From DATEOR01 sp046734455 (GTDB lineage Bacteria > Actinomycetota > Thermoleophilia > Gaiellales > Gaiellaceae): 63,783 nucleotides of DNA. Positions 16,846 through 26,085 of the stretch are shown here, piece by piece (positions within the stretch are counted from its first letter, which is position 1; the number at the start of each line of letters is the position of its first letter). A model generated the notes under the pieces. It searched no databases. It saw only the letters and a program-made list of their open reading frames with translations, and was not told where the DNA came from. The stretch covers positions 1-63,783 of the forward strand of contig JBKPRJ010000058.1 in the NCBI GenBank assembly GCA_046734455.1, in the 5' to 3' direction. The translations under genes and the position numbers were made by a program.

Positions 16846-16857
16846 TATACTCGGCGT
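16846..16857 (+). promoter_or_regulatory. -10 box for a leaderless gene
   Basis: TATACT at 16846-16851 lies 6 nt before GTG 16858. The transcript would begin at the start codon. Only 19 bp separate the two divergent genes, so no untranslated leader with a ribosome site can fit. Confidence 0.6.
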
Positions 16858-17271
16858 GTGGCCGAGATTGCACACATCTGGCGCTCGCCAAAGCGGCGCG
16901 AGCTCATGGAGGAGCTCGAAACGGCGCAGGTCTTCGAGAACGAAGGCGTCGAGGGCTGCGCTCATCGCCGCGGCGGCAAGCGCAACGTCCTCTTCGTCGC
17001 CGCCGAGGATCTCGAGTCGGTCGGCGTCCCGCCCGGCCGCGTGAAGGAGAACTTCACGGTGCGAGGCGCCGACGTCATGAACTGGCCCGTCGGGCAGCGA
17101 CTCCTGGTCGGCGACGCCGAGTTCGAGGTCTCGATGGTGTGCGACCCGTGCGAGCTGATGGAGGAGATTCGTCCCGGCCTGCAGGCCGAGCTCGAGGGGA
17201 AGCGGGGGATGCTGGCCAAGGTCATGAAGACCGGCCGCGTCACGCAGGGTGACGAGATCCAGCTGCTCTAG
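16858..17271 (+). CDS. MOSC-domain protein
   Basis: A 137-aa protein. The C-terminal part shows the MOSC pattern VCDPCELMEEIRPGL, then GKRGMLAKVMKTGRV, with the two Cys of the sulfur-carrier site. MOSC domains handle sulfur for molybdenum cofactor proteins or occur alone. It starts at GTG 16858, leaderless. It overlaps the pntB stop by 4 bp, convergently. Its specific partner is unknown. Confidence 0.8.
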   Translation: MAEIAHIWRSPKRRELMEELETAQVFENEGVEGCAHRRGGKRNVLFVAAEDLESVGVPPGRVKENFTVRGADVMNWPVGQRLLVGDAEFEVSMVCDPCELMEEIRPGLQAELEGKRGMLAKVMKTGRVTQGDEIQLL

Positions 17272-18677
17272 GCGGCTTTGACGGCGGCGACGAGCTTCTC
17301 GACCGACGACTTCGCGTCGCCGAAGAGCATCGCCGAGTTGGCCTCGTAGAAGAGATCGTTGTCGATCCCGGCGAAACCCGGGTTCATGCTGCGCTTGAGG
17401 ATGACGACGTTGGCAGCCTGGTCGACGTTCAGGATCGGCATGCCGTAGAGCGGGCTCTCGGGGTTGTCGCGCGCCGCGGGGTTCGTGACGTCGTTCGCCC
17501 CGATGACGAGCGCGACGTCGGTGCGCGGGAACTCCGGATTGATGTCGTCCATGTCGTAGAGCTGCGGATAGGGGACCTGCGCCTCGGCGAGGAGGACGTT
17601 CATGTGCCCCGGCATGCGGCCCGCGACGGGGTGGATGGCGTACTTGACGTCGACGCCGCGCGCCTCGAGCAGGTCGGCGAGCTCCCGCACCGCGTGCTGG
17701 GCCTGCGCGACCGCGAGCCCGTACCCGGGGACGACAACCACCCGCTGCGCGTAGGCGAGCATGACGGCGGCGTCATCGGCGGTCACCTCGCGGTAGGACT
17801 TCCCGTCGGTCGACGCGGCGGCCGCGACTCCTCCGGCCGGTGCCGCGCCGAACGCGCCGAAGAGCACGTTGGCGATCGAGCGGTTCATCGCCCGGCCCAT
17901 GAGGATCGTGAGCAGTGTGCCCGAGGCGCCGACGAGCGTCCCGCCGATGATGAGCGCCGTGTTCTCGAGGACGAAGCCGGCCGAGGCGGCGGCAAGGCCC
18001 GTGAACGCGTTCAGGAGCGAGATGACGACGGGCATGTCGGCACCGCCGATCGGCAGGACGAGCATGACGCCGAAGAGAAGCGCTCCGAGGAGGAGCAGCA
18101 CCATCCAGACGCCCTGCTCGGTCGAGCCGGCGGCGATGCCGAGGCCGAGCAGCGCGGCGAAGAGCACGCCGTTGACGATCTGTTGGCCGGCGAACGTGAT
18201 CGGGCGACCGGGGAGGACTTCCTGCAGCTTCCCGAAGGCGACCAGGCTGCCCGAGAAGGAGACTGAGCCGATCAGCGCCGAGAAGAGCATCGCGCCGATC
18301 GAGTCGCCCGAGAGGTGGCCGGGATCGGGCGCGATTCGGTGGTACTCCGCGGCCGCGATGAGGGCGGCCGCTCCGCCGCCGACGCCGTTGAAGAGCGCCA
18401 CCATCTGCGGCATCGCGGTCATCTTCACGAGCCGCGCCGAAACGACGCCGATCACCGTCCCGACGGCCATGCCGGCAACGATCAGCCAGTAGCTCGTGAT
18501 GTCCTCGTCGAGGAAGGTGAAGAAGATGGCGATCCCCATCCCGACGGCCGCGATCCAGTTGCCCGAGCGAGCCGTCGGTGGCGAGGAGAGGCGCCGGATC
18601 CCGACGATCAGGAGGACGGCGGCGACGAGATAGGTGAAGTTGATCGCCGTCTGCGACAGCGCAAGGGGCGGGGTCAC
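17268..18677 (-). CDS. pntB: NAD(P) transhydrogenase subunit beta
   Basis: A 469-aa protein. The first about 280 residues are membrane helices of domain II, and the C-terminal about 180 residues are the NADP-binding domain III (VVVPGYGLAVAQAQHAVREL, VALVIGANDVTNPAA, GMPILNVDQAANVVILKRS). The enzyme couples proton flow to hydride transfer from NADH to NADP. GTG 18677 overlaps the upstream pntAB stop by 4 bp. It is the last gene of a three-gene operon. Confidence 0.95.
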   Translation of the reverse strand: MTPPLALSQTAINFTYLVAAVLLIVGIRRLSSPPTARSGNWIAAVGMGIAIFFTFLDEDITSYWLIVAGMAVGTVIGVVSARLVKMTAMPQMVALFNGVGGGAAALIAAAEYHRIAPDPGHLSGDSIGAMLFSALIGSVSFSGSLVAFGKLQEVLPGRPITFAGQQIVNGVLFAALLGLGIAAGSTEQGVWMVLLLLGALLFGVMLVLPIGGADMPVVISLLNAFTGLAAASAGFVLENTALIIGGTLVGASGTLLTILMGRAMNRSIANVLFGAFGAAPAGGVAAAASTDGKSYREVTADDAAVMLAYAQRVVVVPGYGLAVAQAQHAVRELADLLEARGVDVKYAIHPVAGRMPGHMNVLLAEAQVPYPQLYDMDDINPEFPRTDVALVIGANDVTNPAARDNPESPLYGMPILNVDQAANVVILKRSMNPGFAGIDNDLFYEANSAMLFGDAKSSVEKLVAAVKAA

Positions 18678-18976
18678 TCGGACTCCGGCTTCGAGGGCTT
18701 GCGCTTGAACATCTCGAGCATCCGGTCGGTGACGAGGAAGCCGCCGACGATGTTGATCGTTCCGAAGACGACCGCGACGAACGCCAGCGCCTTCTCGAGG
18801 TCGGAGTCGGCCGATCCCGCGATGAGCATCGCCCCGATGAGGACGATGCCGTGGATCGCGTTCGTCCCCGACATGAGCGGCGTGTGCAGCATCGTCGGGA
18901 CCTTCGAGATGATCTCGATGCCGATGAACACGGCGAGGACGAAGACCGTGATGCTGTTGAGCAGCGTCATGCTCAT
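18674..18976 (-). CDS. pntAB: NAD(P) transhydrogenase subunit alpha part 2 (membrane)
   Basis: A 100-aa protein with three membrane helices (LLNSITVFVLAVFIGIEII, NAIHGIVLIGAMLIAG, ALAFVAVVFGTINIVGGFL), the domain II piece split from PntA as in Rhodospirillum-type enzymes. The start ATG 18976 is chosen because it overlaps the pntAA stop as ATGA. A longer frame to 19021 exists but would overlap pntAA by 49 bp. Confidence 0.93.
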   Translation of the reverse strand: MSMTLLNSITVFVLAVFIGIEIISKVPTMLHTPLMSGTNAIHGIVLIGAMLIAGSADSDLEKALAFVAVVFGTINIVGGFLVTDRMLEMFKRKPSKPESE

Positions 18977-20082
18977 GCCGCGACCGGCTCCTTGAGCACG
19001 CGCCCTTCGTGCGTCACGCACGTCTCGCGCGTGATCTCGTCCTCGAAGTCGAGGGCGAGCTCGGATCCGCCGCCGAGGAGGTGATTCAGGAACGTCCAGA
19101 CGTTGCGGGAGTACATCTGGCTCGCGTGCAGCGGCATCGAGCTCGGCAGGTTCAGCTCGCCGACAATCGTGACGCCGCTCTCCTCGATCGTCTCGCCGGG
19201 TTTCGTCAGCTCGCAGTTCCCACCCGCCTCGGCCGCGAGGTCGACGATCACGGAGCCGGGCCTCATTCCGCGCGCGGCGTCGGCCGTGATGAGAATCGGC
19301 GCCTCACGGCCGGGGATGAGCGCGGTCGTGATAACGGCGTCCGACTCGCCGACGTGGTGCGCGATGAGCTGCTGCTCGCGCCCGTGCTGGTCCTCCGAGA
19401 GGGCGACGGCGTAGCCGCCCTGCCCTTCTGCGCCCTCGACGTCAAGCTCGAGGAAGTTGGCGCCGAGGCTCTCGACCTGCTCCTTCACGGCCGGGCGGAC
19501 GTCGAAGGCGGAGACGACCGCCCCGAGCCGCCTCGCGGTCGCGATCGCCTGCAGCCCGGCCACTCCGGCGCCGAGGACGAGGATCCGCGCAGGCGGGATC
19601 GTTCCCGCGGCGGTAGTCAGCATGGGCATGAATTTCGGCAGATGGTCGGCCGCGATCAGCGTGCCTTTGTAGCCCGAGACCGTGCTCTGGGAGGAGAGCG
19701 CGTCCATCGGCTGCGCCCGGGTAATACGCGGGATCGAGTCCATCGAGAACGCCGTCACGCGCCGCTCGGCGAGTGCGCGTACGACGTCGCCGTTCACGAG
19801 CGGCTGCAGGAACGCGATGAGGATCTGGCCGTCGCCGAGCCGCGCGATCTCGCCCTCCGAGGGCTGCTGCACCTTCGCCACGACGTCGGTGCCGGAGAAG
19901 GCGTCGCCGGCGATTTGCGCGCCGCTCTCCTCGTACGCCGCGTCGAGGAAGCCGGCCTCGCTCCCCGCGCCCGACTCGACGACCACCTCGACGCCGGCTT
20001 CCGCCAGGCGCTTGGTCGAATCGGGCACGAGCGCGACTCGCCGCTCGCCCGAAGCGGTCTCCTTGGGGACGCCGACCTTCAT
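18973..20082 (-). CDS. pntAA: NAD(P) transhydrogenase subunit alpha part 1 (NAD-binding)
   Basis: A 369-aa cytoplasmic domain I protein of the alanine dehydrogenase/PNT family. KVGVPKETASGERRVALVP is at the N-terminus, and the NAD-binding glycine motif ILVLGAGVAGLQAIATARRLGA lies around residue 170. It binds NADH and passes hydride to PntB. It is the first gene of the operon and divergent from the small gene at 20108 (25 bp gap), so a compact bidirectional promoter is expected. Confidence 0.95.
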   Translation of the reverse strand: MKVGVPKETASGERRVALVPDSTKRLAEAGVEVVVESGAGSEAGFLDAAYEESGAQIAGDAFSGTDVVAKVQQPSEGEIARLGDGQILIAFLQPLVNGDVVRALAERRVTAFSMDSIPRITRAQPMDALSSQSTVSGYKGTLIAADHLPKFMPMLTTAAGTIPPARILVLGAGVAGLQAIATARRLGAVVSAFDVRPAVKEQVESLGANFLELDVEGAEGQGGYAVALSEDQHGREQQLIAHHVGESDAVITTALIPGREAPILITADAARGMRPGSVIVDLAAEAGGNCELTKPGETIEESGVTIVGELNLPSSMPLHASQMYSRNVWTFLNHLLGGGSELALDFEDEITRETCVTHEGRVLKEPVAA

Positions 20083-20107
20083 GCCGCGCGCAGTCTAAGC
20101 TCCGGGA

Positions 20108-20344
20108 GTGGACGACTGGCTCACAAGCGCACGCGATCGGCTTGCGGAAGCTTCTGGTGAAAGCCCGGAGACGCTTGACCTCTCGCAGGCCGACACCGAC
20201 GAGCTGCTCGAGCTCGCGCGAATCGCGGCGCACGAGAGCGGGGAGCGAATCAACGCACCGCTCCTCTGCTACCTCGTCGGCCTCGCGCGCGGCCGCAGCG
20301 GCGGAGATCTGCCGGCGCTCGTCGACGCCACGGTCGGCAAGTAG
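20108..20344 (+). CDS. DUF6457-like small acidic protein
   Basis: A 78-aa soluble protein starting GTG 20108. TAAGCT (20096-20101) lies 6 nt before the start, so it is probably leaderless. It has two helix-rich segments (LTSARDRLAEASG; TDELLELARIAAHESGERI) like the small DUF6457 proteins that actinobacteria often encode beside molybdenum-cofactor or sulfur genes; that assignment is from memory. Function unknown. Confidence 0.65.
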   Translation: MDDWLTSARDRLAEASGESPETLDLSQADTDELLELARIAAHESGERINAPLLCYLVGLARGRSGGDLPALVDATVGK

Positions 20345-20362
20345 CTCGATAGGCTCCGGCAC

Positions 20363-21121
20363 GTGCCGGATCTGAGCGACCGCACAGCCGTCGTCACGGG
20401 CGCCTCGAGCGGCATCGGGGCCGAGACCGCGCGCGCACTCGCCGGTGCGGGCGCCAGGCTGGCCCTCGGCGCACGCCGCGTCGACCGGCTGGAGGAGCTT
20501 GTCACGGATCTCCCGGGCGACGGGCACGAGATCGCCGCGCTCGACGTCACCGACGAAGAGAGCTGCGAGGGTTTCGTCTCCACGATGGCCGAGCGGCTCG
20601 GCCGCGTGGACATCTTGATCAATAACGCCGGCCTCGCGCTCGGCCGCACCTCCGTCGAGGAGTCGAACGACGAGGACGACCGGCAGATGTTCGAGACGAA
20701 CGTGCTCGGGCTGATTCGCATGACCCGGCTCGTGCTCCCGCACATGGAGGACGGGCGCGGCCACATCGTGAATCTCGGCTCTTGGGCGGGCCGGGAAGCC
20801 TATCCGCAGGGCGGCATGTACGTGGGCTCGAAGACCGCGGTCCTCGCGCTCACGCGCGTGATGCGGAAGGAGCTCGTCGGGCGGATCAAGGTCTCGACCG
20901 TCGATCCGGGGATGGTCGGCGACACGGAGTTCTCCGACGTGCGCTTCCGCGGCGACCAGGAGCGAAAGGATGCCGTCTACCGCGGGGTCGACTACCTGAC
21001 GCCGGCCGACGTGGCCGATTGCATCCTCTTCGCGGTGACGCGGCCCGACTACATGGTCGTCGACGAGATGGTGATCAAGCCGCTGCAGCAGGCGAGCCAG
21101 GACGCGATCGTTCGCAAGTAG
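20363..21121 (+). CDS. Short-chain dehydrogenase/reductase (YdfG-like)
   Basis: A 252-aa classical SDR. The Rossmann motif TGASSGIG is near residue 13, NNAG near 88, catalytic Ser in VNLGSWAG and the YxxxK pair in YVGSKTAV. The ending (DYLTPADVADCILFAVTRPDYMVVDEMVIKP) resembles the 3-hydroxy acid dehydrogenase YdfG group. NAD(P)-dependent oxidation of a small hydroxy acid or alcohol is likely. The next gene's GTG shares one base with this stop (TAGTG). Confidence 0.9.
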   Translation: MPDLSDRTAVVTGASSGIGAETARALAGAGARLALGARRVDRLEELVTDLPGDGHEIAALDVTDEESCEGFVSTMAERLGRVDILINNAGLALGRTSVEESNDEDDRQMFETNVLGLIRMTRLVLPHMEDGRGHIVNLGSWAGREAYPQGGMYVGSKTAVLALTRVMRKELVGRIKVSTVDPGMVGDTEFSDVRFRGDQERKDAVYRGVDYLTPADVADCILFAVTRPDYMVVDEMVIKPLQQASQDAIVRK

Positions 21122-23184
21122 TGGCGCTCACGATTCTCGAGGGGTCGACGTTCTGCGTGTCGGACGAGCGCGGGGACATCGTCGACCCCGTGATGGGCCT
21201 CTTCGCCGACGACACGCGCTTTCTCTCGCGCTGGATCCTGACCATCAACGGCCACCGGCCGCTCAGGCTCTCCTCCGACAAGGTCGAGTATTTCTCGGCT
21301 GCGTTCTACCTCCGAAACCCGATCGCGGGGGGACTCGAGCAGGACGTGCTCTCGATCGGCCGCGACCGCTTCATCGGCGACAGCATGCAGGAGCACATCG
21401 TCGTCGTGAATCACGCCCAGCAACCCGTGGAGTTCGAGCTCGCGCTCGAGGTCGGCACCGACTTCGCGGATATCTTCGCGGTCAAGGAGCACGACTTCGC
21501 GCTCGGACACCCCGGCAGTGCGCCGCCGCTCCCGGGCCTCGCGGACGGAGTGTTCGACGCCGAGGGCAACCAGTTCGTCTTCACGGATGGGCCCGAACGG
21601 TTGACGCAGGTGCTCCTTTCCCAGCCGGGCGAGGTGAACGGAAACAGCGTGCGCTACGCGATCCAGCTCGAGCCCCGGCAGGAGTGGCGGCTCCGGGCCG
21701 ACGTGATTCCCTCGGCCGACGGCGTTCGGGTCGCGGTCGGTCAGGCTGAGCGCCGATTCGGGGACGAGCTCTCGCGGGTCCGCTCGTCGCTCTCGGCATG
21801 GCATCTCTCCGTTCCCCAGCTGAGGGCGTCGTGGGAGCAGCTCGACGGAACGTTCGCCCAGTCCGTGGCCGACCTCGCGTCGCTGCGGATGGACGAGGAT
21901 CCACGCGTCCCCGGCCAGCTGCCGGCGGCGGGCATGCCGTGGTTCATGACCGTCTTCGGGCGCGACACGCTGATCACGTGCCTCCAGACGCTGCTCTTCG
22001 GCCCCGAGCTCGCCCGCAACGCGCTCCGTGTCCTCGCCGAGCTCCAGGCGATCGAGGACGATCCGGCGATCGATGCCGAGCCGGGCAAGGTCGTCCATGA
22101 GGTGCGCCACGGCAAGGGCGCGGACGCCTGGTTTCCGCGCTACTACGGCACCGTCGACGCGACGCCTCTCTACCTCGTCCTTCTGTCGGAGGTCTGGCGC
22201 TGGACCGGAGACTCGGCGCTGGTCAGTGAGCTGCACGCGCCGGCGCTGCGCGCGCTCCGGTGGATCGACGAGTTCGGCGATCTCGACGGCGACGGCTTTG
22301 TCGAGTACAAGCGTCGCTCGGAGCGCGGGCTGGTCAATCAGTCCTGGAAGGACTCCGGCGACTCGCAGCGCTTCCACGACGGGCGCCAGGCCGAGGCGCC
22401 GATCGCGCCCTGCGAGGTGCAGGGGTACGTCTATGACGCGAAGCGGCGCGCAGCCGAGCTCGCCCGCGAGGTCTGGGACGACGAGGAGCTCGCCGGCCGG
22501 CTCGAAAGCGAGGCGGCCGACTTGCAGCAGCGCTTCGACGACGCCTTCTGGTGTGACCGGCGTGGCGGCTACTACGCCCTTGCGCTCGACGCGGGCAAGG
22601 AACGCGTCGACTCGCTGACTTCGAACGTCGGCCACCTTCTGTGGAGCGGCATCGTCCCGCCCGCGCGGGCGGACGCCGTCGTCGAGCAGCTGATGGGAGA
22701 CGAGCTCTGGTCGGGCTGGGGGGTGAGGACGATGTCCTCCGGGGACAGCGCATTCAACCCGCTCTCGTACCACAACGGCACCGTGTGGCCCCACGACAAC
22801 TCCCTGATCGCCTGGGGGCTCGCGCGCTACGGGCGCTGGCCGGAGACGCAACGCATCGCGCGGCGCATGCTGAACGCGGCCGGCCATTTCGCCAATCAAC
22901 TGCCGGAGGTGTTCGCGGGGTTCTCCCGGACGGCGACGCCGTTCCCCATCGCCTATCCGACCGCGGCCCGGCCCCAGGCCTGGGCGGCCGGAACGCCGGT
23001 GCTGCTCCTCCAGCTCCTGCTCGGCCTGCGGCCCGATTCCGTCGCGAAGACACTGGTCTCGAACGCACCGGACGAGCTGCCCTCGTGGCTCGGAAGCCTG
23101 ACGCTCTCCCGCGTTCCAGCATTCGAGCGCAGTTGGGACGTTCGGCTCGAGAACGGGCATATTGCCGTGCAGGAATCCGAATGA
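21121..23184 (+). CDS. Amylo-alpha-1,6-glucosidase / glycogen-debranching-type glycosidase
   Basis: A 687-aa protein. Residues about 1-200 are a beta-sandwich N-terminal domain of the glycogen-debranching type (DPVMGLFADDTRFLSRW). Residues about 270-670 form an (alpha/alpha)6 barrel with WFMTVFGRDTLI, VNQSWKDSGDS and YHNGTVWPHDNSLIAWG, the last two holding likely acid/base residues. It probably trims alpha-glucan or another glucoside. The start GTG 21121 overlaps the SDR stop by 1 bp, and the stop overlaps the GT4 start (ATGA), so the three genes are one unit. Confidence 0.85.
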   Translation: MALTILEGSTFCVSDERGDIVDPVMGLFADDTRFLSRWILTINGHRPLRLSSDKVEYFSAAFYLRNPIAGGLEQDVLSIGRDRFIGDSMQEHIVVVNHAQQPVEFELALEVGTDFADIFAVKEHDFALGHPGSAPPLPGLADGVFDAEGNQFVFTDGPERLTQVLLSQPGEVNGNSVRYAIQLEPRQEWRLRADVIPSADGVRVAVGQAERRFGDELSRVRSSLSAWHLSVPQLRASWEQLDGTFAQSVADLASLRMDEDPRVPGQLPAAGMPWFMTVFGRDTLITCLQTLLFGPELARNALRVLAELQAIEDDPAIDAEPGKVVHEVRHGKGADAWFPRYYGTVDATPLYLVLLSEVWRWTGDSALVSELHAPALRALRWIDEFGDLDGDGFVEYKRRSERGLVNQSWKDSGDSQRFHDGRQAEAPIAPCEVQGYVYDAKRRAAELAREVWDDEELAGRLESEAADLQQRFDDAFWCDRRGGYYALALDAGKERVDSLTSNVGHLLWSGIVPPARADAVVEQLMGDELWSGWGVRTMSSGDSAFNPLSYHNGTVWPHDNSLIAWGLARYGRWPETQRIARRMLNAAGHFANQLPEVFAGFSRTATPFPIAYPTAARPQAWAAGTPVLLLQLLLGLRPDSVAKTLVSNAPDELPSWLGSLTLSRVPAFERSWDVRLENGHIAVQESE

Positions 23185-24221
23185 AGATCGCCGTCTTGAG
23201 TCCGGTGTGGTTCCCGGTGCCGCCGACACGCTACGGTGGGATCGAGTGGATCGTGTCGCTCCTGGCCGAGGGGCTCGTCCGCGCGGGGCACGAGGTCTCG
23301 CTCTTCGCCTCCGGCGACTCGAGCACGCAGGCGGAGCTCGTCTCGGTCTACGACGAGGCGCCGTCCGAGAAGATCGGCACGACGCAGGTCGAGCTCCGAC
23401 ACGCGCTCTCCTGCTTCGAGCACGCGGAGGAGTTCGACGTCATCAACGATCACAGCGGGCCGCTCGGGGCCATCCTCGGCGGCGTCGTCTCGACGCCGGT
23501 CGTGCACACGGTGCACGGGCCGCTCGGGGGAGACCCGGGTCTCCTCTACTCGTCCCTCAGCAAGGTGTGTCCCGAGGTCGGCCTGATCTCGCTCTCCATG
23601 AACCAGCGCAAGCCGCTCCCGGAGCTGAACTGGGTGGCGAACTGCCCGAACGCGCTCGAGCTCGAGGTCTACCCGGTGCACCCGCACAAGGGCGACTACC
23701 TCCTCTTCCTCGGGCGGATGAGCCCGGAGAAGGGCGCACATCGCGCCATCGAGGTGGCCAAGGAGGCGGGGCTGCCGCTCCTCCTCGCCGGGAAGATGCA
23801 GGACCACGCCGAGAAGGAGTACTTCGAGGAGCACGTGCGTCCCAACCTCGGCTGGGGCGTCGAGTACCTGGGCGAAGTCGACCAGTCGAAGAAGGTCGAC
23901 CTCCTACAGAACGCGCGGGTGACGCTCTTCCCGATCGAGTGGGAGGAGCCGTTCGGGCTCGTCATGATCGAGTCGATGGCGTGCGGCACTCCCGTGATCG
24001 CCACGCGCTGGGGCGCCGTCCCCGAGGTCATCGACGACGGTCGCACCGGCGTCATCGTCGAGGACTACAAGGACATGGCGGGCGTGATCGACCGCGCGGC
24101 GGCCCTCGATCCGATGGACTGCCGCCGCTACGTCGAGGAGCGCTTCTCCTCCGAGCGCATGGTGCGCGACTACGAAGAGGCCTACGCGAAGGCTCTCCAG
24201 GGCGCCGCTACGGCGGCCTAG
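23181..24221 (+). CDS. Glycosyltransferase family 4
   Basis: A 346-aa GT-B fold protein. The N-terminal domain holds PTRYGGIEWIVSLLAEGL. The C-terminal domain has FLGRMSPEKG and the EX7E motif EPFGLVMIE, followed by SMACGTPVIATRWGAVPEV. It transfers a sugar from a nucleotide donor with retention. Coupling to a debranching-type glycosidase suggests a role in alpha-glucan or trehalose-type metabolism. ATG 23181 overlaps the upstream stop by 4 bp. Confidence 0.9.
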   Translation: MKIAVLSPVWFPVPPTRYGGIEWIVSLLAEGLVRAGHEVSLFASGDSSTQAELVSVYDEAPSEKIGTTQVELRHALSCFEHAEEFDVINDHSGPLGAILGGVVSTPVVHTVHGPLGGDPGLLYSSLSKVCPEVGLISLSMNQRKPLPELNWVANCPNALELEVYPVHPHKGDYLLFLGRMSPEKGAHRAIEVAKEAGLPLLLAGKMQDHAEKEYFEEHVRPNLGWGVEYLGEVDQSKKVDLLQNARVTLFPIEWEEPFGLVMIESMACGTPVIATRWGAVPEVIDDGRTGVIVEDYKDMAGVIDRAAALDPMDCRRYVEERFSSERMVRDYEEAYAKALQGAATAA

Positions 24222-24902
24222 CTAGTCCCTGAGGTAGGCGAGAACGAAGTAGAGCAGCTGGGTGAGCGCCGCGAGCGCCCCGGCGACGTACGTGAGCGCT
24301 GCGGCGGTCAGCACCTTCTGGACGCCGGCGGATTCGTCGGCCGTCACCAGGCCGAGCGTGCGGAGCTGCTGGCCGGCGCGCCTGGAGGCGTTGAACTCCA
24401 CCGGCAGCGTGACGATGTGGAACAGGACGGCGACCGCGTAGACGAGGATCGCGATCGTGACCAGGTTGAGCGCGTTCAGGAGCACACCGGCCATCAGCAG
24501 CCAGATCCACGTGTTCGAGGCAATGGCGACGACGGGGAACATGGCACTTCGCAGGCGCAGGGCCGCGTAGCCCGCCTGGTGCTGGAGCGCGTGGCCGCTC
24601 TCGTGGGCGGCGACGGCTGCGGCCGCGACGGTCTTCGGGTCGTACACCGGCGGCGAGAGGTGGAGCGCCCGCTTGCGCGGGTCGTAGTTGTCCGACAGCG
24701 CGCCTGCGTCCGAGCGGTCGACCGGCACCTCCTCGAGACCGTTCCGGTCGAGGATCTGGCGCGCGACCTCGGCACCCGTCATCCCGGACATGAGCTCGAT
24801 GTGCGAGTAGCGCTCGAATGTCTTCTTCAGCCACCACTGCACGCCCAGCCCGATGAGCAGGGTCGGGACGAGCAGCAGGATGTAGAGCCCCCAGTCGTTC
24901 AT
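24222..24902 (-). CDS. Membrane zinc metallopeptidase (YugP-like)
   Basis: A 226-aa protein with an N-terminal membrane helix, the zinc motif HESGH (in AAHESGHALQHQ) and two or three C-terminal helices. This is the layout of the YugP/DUF-type neutral zinc peptidase family. It is the last gene of the transsulfuration operon, 21 bp after the CGL stop. It ends directly against the convergent GT4 gene. Substrate unknown. Confidence 0.88.
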   Translation of the reverse strand: MNDWGLYILLLVPTLLIGLGVQWWLKKTFERYSHIELMSGMTGAEVARQILDRNGLEEVPVDRSDAGALSDNYDPRKRALHLSPPVYDPKTVAAAAVAAHESGHALQHQAGYAALRLRSAMFPVVAIASNTWIWLLMAGVLLNALNLVTIAILVYAVAVLFHIVTLPVEFNASRRAGQQLRTLGLVTADESAGVQKVLTAAALTYVAGALAALTQLLYFVLAYLRD

Positions 24903-24923
24903 CGCTCTGATTTTAGGGGGAAG

Positions 24924-26072
24924 CTAGGACGGGCTTGCGACGATCGTCGCAAGCGCGTGCTCGAGGTCGGCGACGAGGTCGTCGGCCGACTCGATCCCGA
25001 CGGAGAGCCGCACGAGCGTCGGCGGCACCGCGAAGGGCGCGTTGGCCGTCGAGGCATGGGTCATCTGCGCCGGTTGCTCGATGAGGCTCTCCACTCCGCC
25101 GAGGCTCTCGGCGAGCTGCCAGACCTTCGTCTCGGCGACGAGCCGCACCGCGGCCTCCTCCGAGGCGGCGAGGAACGAGATCATCCCGCCGAAGTCCGCC
25201 ATCTGCCGTGCCGCGATGTCGTGGCCGGGGTGGTCCGGCAGGCCCGGGTAGAAGACCTTCTCGACGGCCTCGTGCTCGGCGAGGAACGCTGCGATCCGGT
25301 GCGCGTTCTCGCAGTGTTGGCGCATGCGGACGGCGAGCGTCTTCACGCCGCGGAGGACGAGCCAAGCGTCGAAGGGGCCGGGAACCGCGCCCAGGGACTT
25401 CTGCAGGAACCGCAGGCGCTCCGCGATGGTCGGGTCGTTCGTCCCCGCGAAGCCGCCGATGACGTCGGAGTGGCCGCCGAGGTACTTCGTCGTCGAGTGG
25501 ACGACGATGTCGGCGCCGAGCTCGAGCGGGCGCTGCAAGTAGGGCGTGGCGAAGGTGTTGTCCACGACGACCAGCGCGCCCACGGCGTGGGCGGCTTCCG
25601 CCGCTGCCGTGATGTCGATCACGTTCAGAAGGGGGTTCGTGGGCGACTCGAGCCAGACGATGCGCGTCTTCCCGTCGAGGTGCTCAGCGAGGCCGGCGCC
25701 GATCTCCTCGGCCGAGAGGTAGGTGAAGTCGTAGCCCTTCGGCTCGTAGACCTGGGAGAACATGCGGTAGACGCCGCCGTAGACGTCGTTCACCGAGACG
25801 ACGCGCTCGCCCGGGCTAACGAGATGCATGATCGTGGTCGTCGCGCCGAGGCCGGACGAGAAGGCGAGGCCGTGGTCGGCGCTCTCGAGCGAAGCGAGGC
25901 AGGCCTCGAGGGCGGTTCGCGTCGGGTTGCCCGAGCGCGAGTAGTCGTAGCCCTTGTTCTTCCCGACGGCCTCCTGCACGTAGGTGGAGGTCTGGTAGAT
26001 CGGGGTGATGACCGCCCCGGTTGCGGGGTCGGGCTCCTGCCCCTCGTGGATGGCGCGTGTCTCGAAGTCCAT
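24924..26072 (-). CDS. Cystathionine gamma-lyase / gamma-synthase
   Basis: A 382-aa PLP enzyme of the Cys/Met metabolism family. SRSGNPTR is near residue 46, the PLP lysine is K196 in HSTTKYLGGHSD, and ESPTNPLL lies near 142. The neighbouring cystathionine beta-synthase gene argues for gamma-lyase activity (cystathionine to cysteine, 2-oxobutyrate and ammonia; reverse transsulfuration). Synthase activity cannot be excluded from sequence. It starts 13 bp after the VOC gene in the same operon. Confidence 0.9.
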   Translation of the reverse strand: MDFETRAIHEGQEPDPATGAVITPIYQTSTYVQEAVGKNKGYDYSRSGNPTRTALEACLASLESADHGLAFSSGLGATTTIMHLVSPGERVVSVNDVYGGVYRMFSQVYEPKGYDFTYLSAEEIGAGLAEHLDGKTRIVWLESPTNPLLNVIDITAAAEAAHAVGALVVVDNTFATPYLQRPLELGADIVVHSTTKYLGGHSDVIGGFAGTNDPTIAERLRFLQKSLGAVPGPFDAWLVLRGVKTLAVRMRQHCENAHRIAAFLAEHEAVEKVFYPGLPDHPGHDIAARQMADFGGMISFLAASEEAAVRLVAETKVWQLAESLGGVESLIEQPAQMTHASTANAPFAVPPTLVRLSVGIESADDLVADLEHALATIVASPS

Positions 26073-26085
26073 GCTCAGATCGTAG